Positions 34,142 to 44,400 of a stretch of DNA of 64,000 nt are shown one piece after another. The translations under genes and the position numbers were made by a program. Position 1 is the stretch's first letter. Every line of letters begins with the position of its first letter. Where the stretch lies: contig CM067370.1 in NCBI GenBank assembly GCA_034401795.1, positions 53,990,880 to 54,054,879 of the forward strand, given 5' to 3'. The stretch comes from Chaetoderma sp. LZ-2023a (lineage: Eukaryota > Mollusca > Caudofoveata > Chaetodermatida > Chaetodermatidae). The notes below the pieces were generated by a model, which was not told the origin of the DNA, searched no databases, and saw only the letters and a program-made list of their open reading frames with translations.

Positions 34142-34261
34142 CGCGCTTAGAGCGAATCCGGAGTGGCCGTTCCGTACCCAGCTTTGCTGGGACAGTCAGT
34201 ACCCGTCCGGTCGGTCCGTGCTACACCAGCAATGACTGTCACCATATTTCTAGACAGCAGA

Positions 34262-34371
34262 GGGATCCATTTCTACCTATGCCCCGCCTATTTCTCGCTA
34301 AGTTCCAAGCCTCCAACCCACCTTTTACATGTGTTGCAATCAATTTATATACTTTGAATCCTGACATCCCA
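34262..34371. repeat. Fragment of the segment duplicated at 37.5 and 40.5 kb
   Basis: CATTTCTACCTATGCC, CGCCTATTTCTCGCTAAGTTCC and the following TGTTGCAATCAATTTATATAC match, with divergence, 37,520-37,600 and 40,525-40,600. Confidence 0.6.
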
Positions 34372-34645
34372 GAACACACCAGCACAGGGAGCCTTGAAAT
34401 TCTCCCTACTTGGAGCTAGCAAATATAAAACCAGCAGAGGACATCATTACATAATCTGTTAAAAGCGTGCTGCAAGGTGACCTCAAGAGAGCAGGACTCG
34501 GTACAGTCCGGTCAAGAATGGACCTGAGGAAGCTAACGATTTTGATGGAGGACAAGACTGGTCAATAGTGAACTAGTTCTAATTGCAGCTGTGGGATGTT
34601 TCTACTACTACAGCGGCAGAATACAGTAATCATACAAAAACAGCC
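34372..34645 (+). mobile_element. 3' fragment of the 18-kb-type LINE
   Basis: ACACCAGCACAGGGAGCCTT, AAGAATGGACCTGAGGAAGC and GGATGTTTCTACTACTACAG occur in the same order at 19,029-19,290. It is the C-terminal coding tail and 3' hairpin of the same LINE family, 5'-truncated, with a small deletion near the end of the frame. Confidence 0.85.
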
Positions 34646-34711
34646 GTAACGGTAGACTTCACCTGGTCCATGGAGCGGCCTTACGCCAGGTTTAATGCGC
34701 GCGTCTGTATA

Positions 34712-34742
34712 CACAAATAGTATGCAGGCCTACATATAAACG
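34712..34742. repeat. Isolated terminus of the giant fold-back family
   Basis: AAATAGTATGCAGGCC followed by TACATATAAAC matches the reverse complement of the outer right end of the giant element (51,507-51,533) nearly perfectly. It suggests other copies or a solo end of that family. Confidence 0.5.
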
Positions 34743-35329
34743 GAACAAGTACACATATTGATACAAGGCATCAATGGTAAATAGCGTGCCCGGAGGTTAT
34801 TATAATTCTGAGAATAAACTCAACTGTTTCATGAAAAAATGAAGTTATATAAAGGCATACAATAAACACAAAAGAAGGAATATTTCTTGCAAAAAGAGAT
34901 GGTCAGTATTAGCTATGGGCTAGGAAAAGCAGCTTATATTTTTGGTCAGTCCAACAATTTTTCCATCCATCGTTTTTCTCCAGGCCAAACTCCTTAACAG
35001 AGAGAGGAACAGACAAAATTAAGAGCAGCCAGTGATGAGAAAATTGCACTGCTGCATCAACAGAGTGTAACAGATCAAATTTGGGTCATTAGGTATCAAC
35101 AACCATTAAAGATAAAGAAATCAACAGCGCTGGCAACCCAGTCAGTAGAAAATCAGCGCAAGAAGCAGTACAGACCCTGACACCCACTCAAACATATTAA
35201 AGAAACCCTGTAAAGAATATTTTAAACCTAAATCTTGATACCTTCTTAAACAGACGTGCAGAGCTTATTACCCGGAAATATATTGGTGAAATATACACTG
35301 CAATTCTAGTGAAATGCACAAAGCAAGTA

Positions 35330-35505
35330 TATTTTTGATGCAATACAGGACACCAATCTGTACCGACAGATAACCTTTTCAACAAAGTTAAGTGGCCAGG
35401 ATAGAACCAATACCGTGAACCTAGTTTTCTCCAACGAAAATGATATAGTAGAAAACATTCTGACTGAAGACCCAGTGGGAAACATCGTGATCTGTTTCAT
35501 TTAGC
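35330..35505 (+). pseudogene. LINE endonuclease fragment (C-terminal part of APE domain)
   Basis: Translation gives D-A-I-Q-D-T-N-L-Y-R-Q-I-T-F-S-T-K then T-N-T-V-N-L-V-F-S-N-E-N-D-I-V-E-N-I. This is the pattern of the end of LINE endonucleases (F-x-T-R … T-L-D-L-V-F-S-N). The S-D-H motif is not kept. A different LINE family from the other two in the window. Confidence 0.55.
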
Positions 35506-35559
35506 TCTCATATCTATGTCACCTATTAAACGATATCTTTACTTGTTGACCATATGTGC

Positions 35560-36905
35560 AAATGTTATGGTATTAGCCTGATAAACCAGGTTCTACCAGT
35601 ACACGCGGCTAATGATATGGGATATATAGAAATATTTTCACATTACTATAATAAATATTTGGTGGTAGGATTATTACAATATCTCGCACAGCACGAGAAC
35701 ATAGTGAGTTCTACATGGCCTTATGTTCGAAAACCTACAGGGCATGTAGAGATATTCTGGTACTGAATATAATACATTATTGGAATTTGACAATGATGTG
35801 CCACTACTATATTGCATATGACGAAATTACTGTATAGTAAACATTTTTTAAACCTTTGATGCTTTATTAGCGTATTCATATACGTATCTAACCATATGGG
35901 TGAACTTCTGGGGTCGAACCCATTGCAAACAGTTTGGTACAGAAAATCGTTGATCTGACAGAATTTGCGCCAATTTTCGGTATTGAATTGTGTACTATGA
36001 AATTAGGTTCCTGTAAAATTCGGAATACAACTAGCATATTTCCTATAAGTATTTGTGGGTGAAATTCTGGGGGTGAACGTATTGCAATGAAAACCATGAA
36101 TTATCCTAAGTTTGAGCTTATTTACGTTACACAATTTTTTAATCTCACTACGTCGTAAGCTTATGCCTATACCTATCTAAACATATGGGTGATATTCTGG
36201 GCCACACCCATTATGAGTGATAAGTCAGGACATATCGACACCTATCTGAATGTGGTGAATGTGAACCAACCATATTACAATGGGGCCATATGGCGAATAT
36301 GTAACAACATATTACCAAATTACTTGATGGTAGAATCGTGCAAAAGCACAGCTATATGTAAAAAACTGATTACAAACTGAGATTCTAATACTGAATATAG
36401 TAAATTGTTGGCATTTGACAACTGTCCGTGACTACTAAATTGAATATTACAAAATTACTATGTGGTAGAAATCTCAAGATTCATTAGTGTATTCATATCC
36501 CTATTTAACCATATGGGTGAAATTATGTAACCACACATTCCAGATGGTAGGGTATTGAAAACCACAGATCTGCCAACATTGGAACAAATGTATGCGATAA
36601 AATTGCATACTACAAAAATACCTCACGTTCGAATTCTTTTAAATTCCCAATGTAACTAGCGTATTCAAACTCCTATACGTCTATGTGAGCGAAGCTCTGG
36701 AACCGACCATATTACGGAAAGTAGGGCACCAAAAACCACGAATACACCATCATTTAAGCTAAATTTTGCGTATTAAAATTACTTCATCTAGAATTTGTTA
36801 GATTCGGAATAGAACTAGCTTATTAAAGCTCAAGTCTATGTGGGGTAAATTATGGAGCTAAACATACTACAGACAATAGGGCACTGAAAACTGTGGTGGT
36901 TTATT
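35560..36905. repeat. Diverged satellite of about 160 bp, block 1
   Basis: The phrase ATATGGGTGAAATTCTGG (variants) recurs at about 35,893, 36,054, 36,183, 36,511, 36,679 and 36,836, giving a period near 160 bp. Each unit contains an (A/G)AACCA(C/T)GAAT and an AGATTCGGAATA-type word. Units are strongly diverged, so it is an old array. Confidence 0.75.
36394..36401 (+). other. Empty site for the hAT MITE
   Basis: The satellite reads ACTGAATATAGTAAATTG here. The paralogous place at 38,015-38,263 has the MITE inserted with AATATAGT on both sides. Confidence 0.85.
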
Positions 36906-36919
36906 AATACAATGAACCT

Positions 36920-37690
36920 TTCCAGTTTAGCCCATCTCTATCTAGACTCCACCCATACCACTCTCGAGTTGGGATCGATGGATTTCTGAACTACCAGATG
37001 ATAAATTTTAAGGAAACTATACAGGTAAGCCATGGAATATTTTGACACTAAATTGACTGGCTCCTGTGGCGGCCAGTCAAATTATTTTCAAAATATTCAA
37101 CAGCATTTTTATTAAATAACAAAAACATACAATTCGTACAACGTGTCAGATTATTAAGCATTTAAGATGAACTAAATCGAGTCAGTCATGACATCATTAT
37201 TATGATGTTATCCTATGCGTCACTTAATTAATTACGACGTCATATGACGTAATATGATGGATAGACAACCTGAAAAGGCCCATTAGCAAGTGGTATTAAT
37301 TACCCTCGCTCCGTCAGAGGATGAGTGTATTGTATTCGGCTCTATGTGCACTCGGGATGGCAAGGGTCTACAATCTATGATTGGCCTTGTTAAAATGTTA
37401 CCTATAAATATGGGTGCTCTCTTAATACAAGTGGTCCATATTGTGTGGACCACGCATTAACAAGTGGTATTAGCCCTGTAATGCTCAATTTGGTCATGCC
37501 AATTTCAATAGAGTTATCCATTTCTAGGTATACCACGCCTATTTCTAGCTAGGCTCCACCCCTTTTTTGCGTGTTGGAATCGATGTCTATATATACGCTG
37601 AATAATGAATTCCCAGACTTCCAGTTTCAAGGTAACTATACAGGTAAGCTGATGACTAATTTGACTGGGTGCAACGAAAACCATGAATCG
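36920..37690. repeat. Duplicated segment, copy 1
   Basis: Runs parallel to 39,960-40,760. Shared words include ATCGATGGAT(T/C)TCTGA, AACTATACAGGTAAG, an FB-II core, AGCATTTAAGA(T/C), TATGACGT-type runs, TACAAGTGGTCCATATTG and ACGCTGAATAATGAATTCCC. Contains an FB-II copy at about 37,025-37,108. Confidence 0.8.
37025..37108. repeat. Fold-back element, family FB-II
   Basis: GAATATTTTGACACTAAATT, GACTGG loop GGCGGCCAGTC and TCAAAATATTCAAC as inverted arms. Confidence 0.75.
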
Positions 37691-38800
37691 GCCTAAATTT
37701 GAGCCGAAATTATTTCATGGTAGATAGTTTTAAATCTCACTACTCCGTAAGTGTATGCCTATACCAATCTAAACATATGGGTGACATTCTGGGGCCGAAC
37801 CCATTATGAGCGATATGCAAGGACATACCGACACCTATCTGAATGTGGTGAATGTGAACCAACCATATTATAATGGGGCCAACGGCGAATATGTAACTAC
37901 CTACGATGAGATTACTTGATGGTAGAATTGTGCAAAAGCACTAGCTCATGTTGAGTTATATACATCCATATATAAAAAATTTATTACAAATGGAGAACAG
38001 ACAATCTGATACCGAATATAGTCAGGGCCGTCTTACCGCATGGGCACAGTGGGCAGTTGCCCAGGGGCCCCACAACTTTAGGGGCCCCGATCCATTTGCC
38101 GCCGCCCGTGACTGCTGTCAAAAGAGATTTAGATGTGTCCGAGTGCCTATGCATTGTGGGGGAGAATTGACGATATAGTGGTGTGTGGTTAGCCAATTAG
38201 GGGCCCCAGTAAATTGCTTTGCCCAGGGGCCCCATACATTCTTAAGACGGGCCTGAATATAGTAAATTGTTGGCATTTGACAACTGTCCGTGGCTACTAA
38301 ATTGAATATTCCGAAATTACTACGTGGTAGAAAACTCAAGATTCATTAGCGTGTTCATATCGCTATCTAACCATATCGGTGAAATTATGTAGCCAAACCT
38401 ATTGCAGACAGGTAATAGTAGGGCATTGAAAACCCGCAGATCTGCCAAAATTGAAACGAATTTGCGCGATGAACTCGTGTACTACGAAATTACTTCACGA
38501 TCAAATTTTTTTAAATTCCCAATATAACTATCGTATTCAAATCCCTCTACGTCTATGTGAGCGAAGTTCTGGAGCCTACCATATTACATACAGACAGTAG
38601 GTCACCGAAAAGCACGAAAACCCCAACATTTAAGCCAATTTTTGCCTAATAAAATTATTTCATCTAGACTTTGTTAGATTCGGAATATACCTAGTATATT
38701 AAGGCTCAAATCTATGTAGGTGAAATTATGGGGCTAAACATACTACAGACAATAGGGCACTGAAAAATGTGAATCACCGGAGATTTAGCAAATTTTCGGT
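37690..38800. repeat. Satellite of about 160 bp, block 2 (duplicate of block 1)
   Basis: The unit series at 37,773, 38,372, 38,551 and 38,712 parallels 36,183, 36,511, 36,679 and 36,836. Stretches such as GACACCTATCTGAATGTGG are identical. The extra spacing between the first two units is largely the MITE at 38,023-38,255. Confidence 0.8.
38023..38255. mobile_element. hAT-type MITE with 8-bp target duplication
   Basis: 233 bp with terminal inverted repeats CAGGGCCGTCTTA (38,023-38,035) and TAAGACGGGCCTG (38,243-38,255), one mismatch. AATATAGT lies on both sides (38,015-38,022 and 38,256-38,263). Eight-base target duplications are characteristic of hAT elements. Inside, subterminal GCCCAGGGGCCCC blocks are repeated in direct and inverted form. 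No transposase, hence non-autonomous. A family of GGCCGTCTTA-ended repeats is widespread in animals as far as I know. Confidence 0.85.
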
Positions 38801-39470
38801 ATGAAATTGTATTATTGACAGCAGTTTTGACTGGAAATTTGGAACATTGGTAGTCTATCAATACTGCTACATAATTGCATTGGCCCTACATGGATTTATT
38901 CCCACGGATGGATTAAAAACACAAAGGGATACTACTGATAATCACACATCCATTATTCATTCGTATCCCGCGAGTTCTCTTTCGATACAAGATCGAGAAA
39001 TGTATCTCGTATGTAGGGCCTATTGAGTAGCCATTGACATAGCGATTTCACGATCCAGTGTTGCTTTTACAGTCTGCTACGGAGATATATGGTATCCGAA
39101 GTTGAGTCTGTCTAACAGTCTAGTCGTTGTGATAACGTAAGAAGATGACCGGTCATTACGTTAGAGGTGTAGTTTCGAAGAAGCCAAGCCTTTATTTTTA
39201 GATGGATCCATTATTGTTAGTGAACTCTGTCTACTTTTTCGCCCTCTACAATATTATTATGCATGTTTTTCTTTTGAAATTTACCACACACATAGTACGC
39301 CTCAAGACTGTCTGTAACAAGTCTGTAATTTTACCCTATCTCGAATGCAACAAATGTGAATCATACTATAATACAATAAGGGAAACGTTAAACAGACATG
39401 GTACATCATCGTCGTCCTCATAATTTATTAACCCTGTATTACCTAAATTGAGTCAAGAATATGAAAAAAA
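38801..39470. other. No recognised feature
   Basis: AT-rich. A 73-codon frame at 39,202-39,423 shows no recognisable similarity and no coding signature. Confidence 0.5.
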
Positions 39471-39474
39471 AAAT

Positions 39475-39660
39475 TTGGTTATTGAGTGCCTATTGTCAGG
39501 CCAATAGACGACTGTTTTGAAGGGTTACTATTGGAATGACTGGCTCAATCATCGATCCAGTCATTTCAGTGGTGAATTTTCAAAAACGATCTCTTGACCT
39601 GCAAATTAACATCCTCAAGATCACTGTAGTGGTTTTGGCGGCCTCCTCATGAAAGGGTTA
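39475..39660. repeat. Fold-back element, family FB-I
   Basis: TTACTATTGGAATGACTGG, centre GGCTCAATCATCGATCC and the inverse arm TTTCAGTGGTGAATTTTC, with outer AAATTAACATCCTCAAGA as in the copies at 14.5 and 15.4 kb. Confidence 0.7.
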
Positions 39661-40059
39661 AAATACATTAAGAGAAGATGATAGGCTTACATGGGCAGTC
39701 GTTTTCATTGCAATACTTAATACAGGTCTATGATAGCAACAAGTAGGTGGGTAGGGTGGGGTGGGCTACCAGTCAAAGTATTAAAAAGATATTCATATAG
39801 TTGTCTTTATCTGAGATATTGAAATTTCGGTGTTAAACATTCTAAAGGATTTTGTTAGAAAAACACACAATTCTGCCCAAGTAAGTCACATCTTGGTGGC
39901 GGTTGCTTGAAATGACTTCCATAGGCCTAACGTTAGTCAATCGGTCACTGAATCCGGATGGTATATTAATACATTAATACCGCGCTCGTGTTGATATCGA
40001 TGGATCTCTGAGCTTCTTGACTATCAATTTCCAGAAAACTATACAGGTAAGGTGTTGAC

Positions 40060-40150
40060 TATTTTGAAACCAATTTGACTGGGTGCTGTTGCTGCTTGTG
40101 GCAGTAACATCGCCAAGTCAAATTAGTTTCAAAGTATTCACCAGCATGTT
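40060..40150. repeat. Fold-back element, family FB-II
   Basis: TATTTTGAAACCAATTTGAC and its inverse GTCAAATTAGTTTCAAAGTA around a GCTGTTGCTGC/GCAGTAACA loop. Confidence 0.8.
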
Positions 40151-40586
40151 TTGTAAATAGCAAAGACATACAATTCGTACAATGTGTCGGACTGTTAAGC
40201 ATTTAAGACAGACTAAATTGAGTCAGTCATGATTATGACGTCATCCTATACGTCACGTCGTTGATAATGACATCATATGACGTAATATGATCGATAAACA
40301 ACATGAAAATGTCCATTAGCAAGTGGGATTAATTATCCTCCCTCCGTCAGAGGACGAGTACATTGTATTCAGGGCAACAATCTACGATTGGCCTTGTTAA
40401 AATATGTGACCTATAAATATGGGTGGTCTCTTAATACAAGTGGTCCATATTGTGTGGGCCACGCATTACCAAGTGGTATTAGCCATGTAATGCTCAATTT
40501 GCTCATGACAATTTCAATAGAGAGATCCATTTCTAGGTATGCCACGCCTATTTCTAGCTAAGTTCCACCCCTTTTTGCGTGTTGGA

Positions 40587-40590
<4 letters not shown>

Positions 40591-40645
<55 letters not shown>
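40591..40645 (+). repeat. (AT)n microsatellite
   Basis: About 27 uninterrupted AT dinucleotides, directly comparable with the short version at about 37,592-37,600. Confidence 0.95.
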
Positions 40646-40648
<3 letters not shown>

Positions 40649-40704
40649 GCTGAATAATGAATTCCCAGACTTCCAATTTCAAGGTAACTATAACTATACA
40701 GGTA

Positions 40705-40790
40705 AGCTGATGACTATTTTGAAACTAATTTGACTGGGTGCTTTTAAAGGTTTGCTGCCTCTGGCTGCCAGGTCAAATTAGTTTCAACGA
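40705..40790. repeat. Fold-back element, family FB-II
   Basis: GACTATTTTGAAACTAATTT with GACTGGG, loop, then CAGGTCAAATTAGTTTCAA. A half copy follows at about 41,018-41,052. Confidence 0.75.
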
Positions 40791-41214
40791 TGTTGATTAA
40801 ACAGTAAAGACATACAATTCGTACACTTGCCGGGCTATTCAATGTTCATGACTGAGCTCGATACGCCATTCATTTAAACTTTTGGCTTGTGACGTCAGCC
40901 TGTATATGAAGTAATTGATTATGACGTCATATCCTTCAGTTACAGATCGAACCCAGCCATTATCATAGAAAATGACTGTTGAATAAATAGCAAAGACATA
41001 CAATTCGAACAGCGTCTAGTCAAATTAGTTTCAAAATATTCAACAGCATGTTGATTAAATAGTAAAGACGTGCAATTCGCATACTTGACAGGCTATCCAA
41101 TGTTCTTGGTGGAGCTAGATACGTCATTCATTACACATTTTGATTGTGACGTCCAGCTACCTCTGACCTAAATAATTATGACGTCATATACAGAAAAATC
41201 CATTATCATAGAAA

Positions 41215-41400
41215 ATGTCCTATGTCTAATTGCCGTCCAAGAGACCATTGTGGTTTTTCTTTTGCAATTTACTACTGGAATTATAGGATCGGTTATCCAA
41301 CCAGTCATTCTAGTGGTAAACTTTCAAAACAAGTTCTCCGGTGAGTAGCTAATGCAAATGGACATTTCTCACGATCACCGCAAGAAGCCGTTTGTGGTCA
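41215..41400. repeat. Fold-back element, family FB-I
   Basis: TTTACTACTGGAATTATAGG, centre GGATCGGTTATCCAACC and inverse arm TCATTCTAGTGGTAAAC, then TTTCAAAAC and GCAAATGGACATTTCTC. Confidence 0.7.
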
Positions 41401-41689
41401 GTTTGATAGAGTGCTAAAGTGGACATATAAGTTCAGTTGGCTGTTTATTAAAATAATTAAGCGGTCATCGCTGCGCAAACTCTATTACAGTCGGGCCAGA
41501 ACAAATAAGAGAACTCGCGATGAATCACGTGCATGAAGATAATAATTATGAGATATCCAGCAATCTAAAAATAGAGCCGTGTCTTCGCGCCGAGAATTAT
41601 TAGATCTCGTATCGATGGAGATCTCGCGAGACATAGCCCCACAATCCCCTGCGCGAAATGTCCGCGCCTATAGGCAATTCTAACCAGCA

Positions 41690-42600
41690 ATAAATAGAAG
41701 TGCGGCCGCTGGAGCGGGCACGCAATAACAAACTACGTTCTAGCAATAAGATCCAATCCGAATTACGGTCTGGACTGTAATGCAAACTGAATAAAATGCT
41801 AGAAGGATGGCGCGTATGTGTATATAGAGTGTGCAGGCCGATCTATAGACTGACCAACGAACTACGTGCTAGCAGTAAGATGCAATCCGAATTACGGTCT
41901 GGACTGTTATTCAAAGTGAATTATGTCCTAACACGTGATGTCATCCGAATTACGGTCTGGACCGTGATTCAAAACTGAATTGTAGTCTTGCATGTGATGG
42001 CATCCGAATTACGTTCTGGACCGTTATTCAAACTGAATTATATTCTAACATATGATGTGATCCGAATTACTGTCTGGACTGTGATTCAAACTGAATATGT
42101 CCTAACATGTGATATGATCCGAATTACGGTCTGGACCGTGATTCAAACTGAAATATGTTCTTGCATGTGGTGTCATTCGAATTACGGTATGGCCCGTGAT
42201 TCAAACTGCATTATGTTCTAGCATGTGATGGCATCCCAATTACGATCTGGACTGTGATTCGAGCTGAATTATGTTCTAACATGTGATGTTATTCGAATTA
42301 CGATCTTGACTGATTCAAAACTGAATTATGGTCTTGCATGTGATGGCATCCGAATTAAGTTCTGGACCGTTATTCAAATTTGAATTTCAAACTAAATTAT
42401 ATTCTAACATCTGATGTGATTCAAACTGAATTATGTCCTAACATGTGATATGATCCGAATTACGGTCTGGACCGTGATTCGAGCTGAATTATGTTCTAAC
42501 ATGTGATGTTATCCGAATTACGATCTGGACTGTGATTCAAACTGAATTATGTTCTCGCATGCGATGCCATCCAAATTAAGGTCTTGAAAGTGAATCAAAC
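41690..42600 (+). repeat. Left arm of the giant fold-back element
   Basis: About 14 units of the 58-bp repeat, written here as ATCCGAATTACGGTCTGGAC followed by the GATTCAAACTGAATTATG and TAACATGTGATG parts. The first two units carry the special terminal sequence that has its inverted counterpart at 51,345-51,533. Confidence 0.85.
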
Positions 42601-44400
42601 AAATTGGTTTCAAAGTTTTGAGCATCCTTACAGTTACATTATACATTGTTATACACAATTGACGTATTTCTAATTCAGGAAACAAGACTTCAAAGCTATA
42701 TTGTGCATGCTTGGTAAAATAAACTTGTATATCTGGTGTTGTTTTATATTTCTCAAACCACAGATTTTGAGCTCAGTGAAGTTAGCTGGATATTGGATAA
42801 CGGATATTGAATATTCAATTTCCTGGGCTGTGACTATCTGAGTGGCGCGGGCGGCCTGCTCGCCTGGTGCCGCATGCATACAGACAGTATGGCAGAAGGG
42901 CAAGGCGGAATATATATCTTCGGTTGAATATTCAGTTGATTGGTGGGTGATTGATATTGGTTTGGGGTGGGTAGGTGTGCGGCTGGGTGGATGGATGAAT
43001 TGCTGCATGGATGGATGGATGAAGGGATGTGGGGAGTGAGTGAGTTAGGGAGGGAGGTATGTAGTTATTGATGGATGGATGGCGGGAGGGAGGGAGAGAT
43101 GGAGTTTGGGAAAGAGGGCGGGAGGGAGTAAGGGAGGGGATGGATGGATGGATGGATGGATGATATGATGCATGGAGGGACGGAGGTGTGGAGTTATGGA
43201 GGGAGGGAGTTAATGGTGAGGGCGGGTGGGATGGATGGATGGGTGGGTGGGTGGATGGACGGGCGGGCGTGCGGGCGGGCGGACGGACGGATGGATGGAT
43301 GGAGGAAGGAAGGATGGGATAGTGGGATAGTGGAGTTAGTGAGAGTTAGAGCTAGAGAGGGAGTGATATAAGGGAGTGAGGTAGCTATGGATGAATGGAT
43401 GGATGGAGGGAGGTGGGAAGGGGTGAGGGAGGGAAGGATGGAGGGGGTGGATGGATGGATGGATGGAAGGATGACTGCATGGATGGGTGGGTGGGTGGAT
43501 GGAGGTGGGTAGTGTAATGTGGTGTGGAGTGGTGAGTTGGTGTTGGTGTGATGGTGGTATGTTGTGGTGGTGGGTTGGTGGGTGTAGGTTTGTTTGGAGG
43601 TGTAAGTGGATCAATTGATGGATGGATGATGCGCGTGTGTGCGTGGCATGTGGGTGTTGAAGGAAGCTGGGAGAGGGCGGGGTAGTTAAGGAGCGATGGA
43701 GGGATGGTGGGATGGATGGATGGATGTGGGGAGTCAGGTAGGGACTGAGGGAGGGGTGGAGTTAACGAGGGACGAGGGTGGGATGAATCGAAGGGTGGGT
43801 TGGTTGGATGGATAGGGGGCTGGGTGAATGGATGGATGGGGGAGGGAATGGGGAGGTGTGGAGAGGGAGTGGGCAGACGGAGTTAGGGAGGGAGTTAAGG
43901 TGGGAGGGATGACGGCGGGATTGAAGGAGGGAGGGATGGAGGGAGAGCGGGTGATGAATGAATGGGTGGATGGAAGGAAGGATGGATGGGTGATGGATAT
44001 TGGGTTGGGGTGGGTAGGTGCACGGATGGCTGGCTGGGTGGATAGATGAAGTGATGGGTGAAGATGGGATGGGCCGACGTGCGTGCTTGGCCCTCGACCG
44101 ACAGTTTATTACTCTGATCGGTGATACTGACTGCCGCGGGCGGCCTGTCCGCTTGGTGTCGTGTGCATATCGAGCATATGATAGTAGGGCAAGGCAACTT
44201 TAATATATTTATGGTGAGCTTCGGGTATTTAGCTAAATGTTTGAGATGACGCAATTGAAGACAGGCATAAGTTCAGCAAAGGTATAACTATATATTCTGA
44301 CACAAATAATATATTGTATATTCAATATCCTGTAACAAGATATTGGATATTCAATATGCTGTGACGGTGGAGGAGATTGGGTTGGGGTGGGTAGTTGCGC
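42601..44400. other. Core of the giant fold-back element
   Basis: A non-coding spacer. GGGCGGCCTG-(C/T)-TCGCCTGGTG-like sequence at about 42,848 recurs in direct orientation at about 44,139, both ending AGGGCAAGGC. The phrase GGGTTGGGGTGGGTAG(G/T)TG occurs at about 42,960, 44,000 and 44,380. AT-rich AATATTGAATATTC-type palindromic words flank each. So the core is itself a partial direct duplication separated by the GGAT array. Confidence 0.7.
42985..44060 (+). repeat. GGAT/GGGA purine-rich minisatellite
   Basis: Irregular array of GGAT, GGGA, GGGT and GGGC words with almost no C on the plus strand. GGGCGGGCGTGCGGGCGGGC at 43,261-43,280 satisfies the G3N1-7 quadruplex rule. Open frames encoding W-M-D-G-W strings are artefacts. 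Confidence 0.9.

Larger units (their letters stand above)
30811..34260. other. Unrecognised region, locally GC-richer
   Basis: No protein family, RNA gene or known repeat is recognised. The composition of 30,930-32,120 and 33,040-34,210 differs from the AT-rich surroundings. There are short open frames (one at 31,474-31,704), a duplicated GTACCTA(T/A)TAGTCATC(A/G)GTAC motif at about 32,921 and 32,990, CCAAT-type words (AATCAGCG) near 33,868 and 33,890, a TGACGTCA at about 33,842, and a G16 run at 34,126-34,141. It could hold an old transposon or degraded exons of a host gene. I cannot decide. Confidence 0.4.
39960..40760. repeat. Duplicated segment, copy 2
   Basis: Counterpart of 36,920-37,690. 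Includes FB-II cores at about 40,060-40,150 and 40,705-40,790. The AT array at 40,591-40,645 is an expansion of a short TATATA present in copy 1. Confidence 0.8.

Noticed and set aside
37653-37685. Hammerhead-ribozyme-like words CTGATGA and CGAAA
   Set aside because: The intervening sequence does not pair as a stem II and the flanks do not form stems I and III; it is part of the FB-II-bearing repeat.
42842-44049. Trp/Met/Gly-rich and Pro/His/Ser-rich open frames over the GGAT array
   Set aside because: They are direct translations of a simple purine-rich repeat in several frames and both strands, with no start context or family resemblance.
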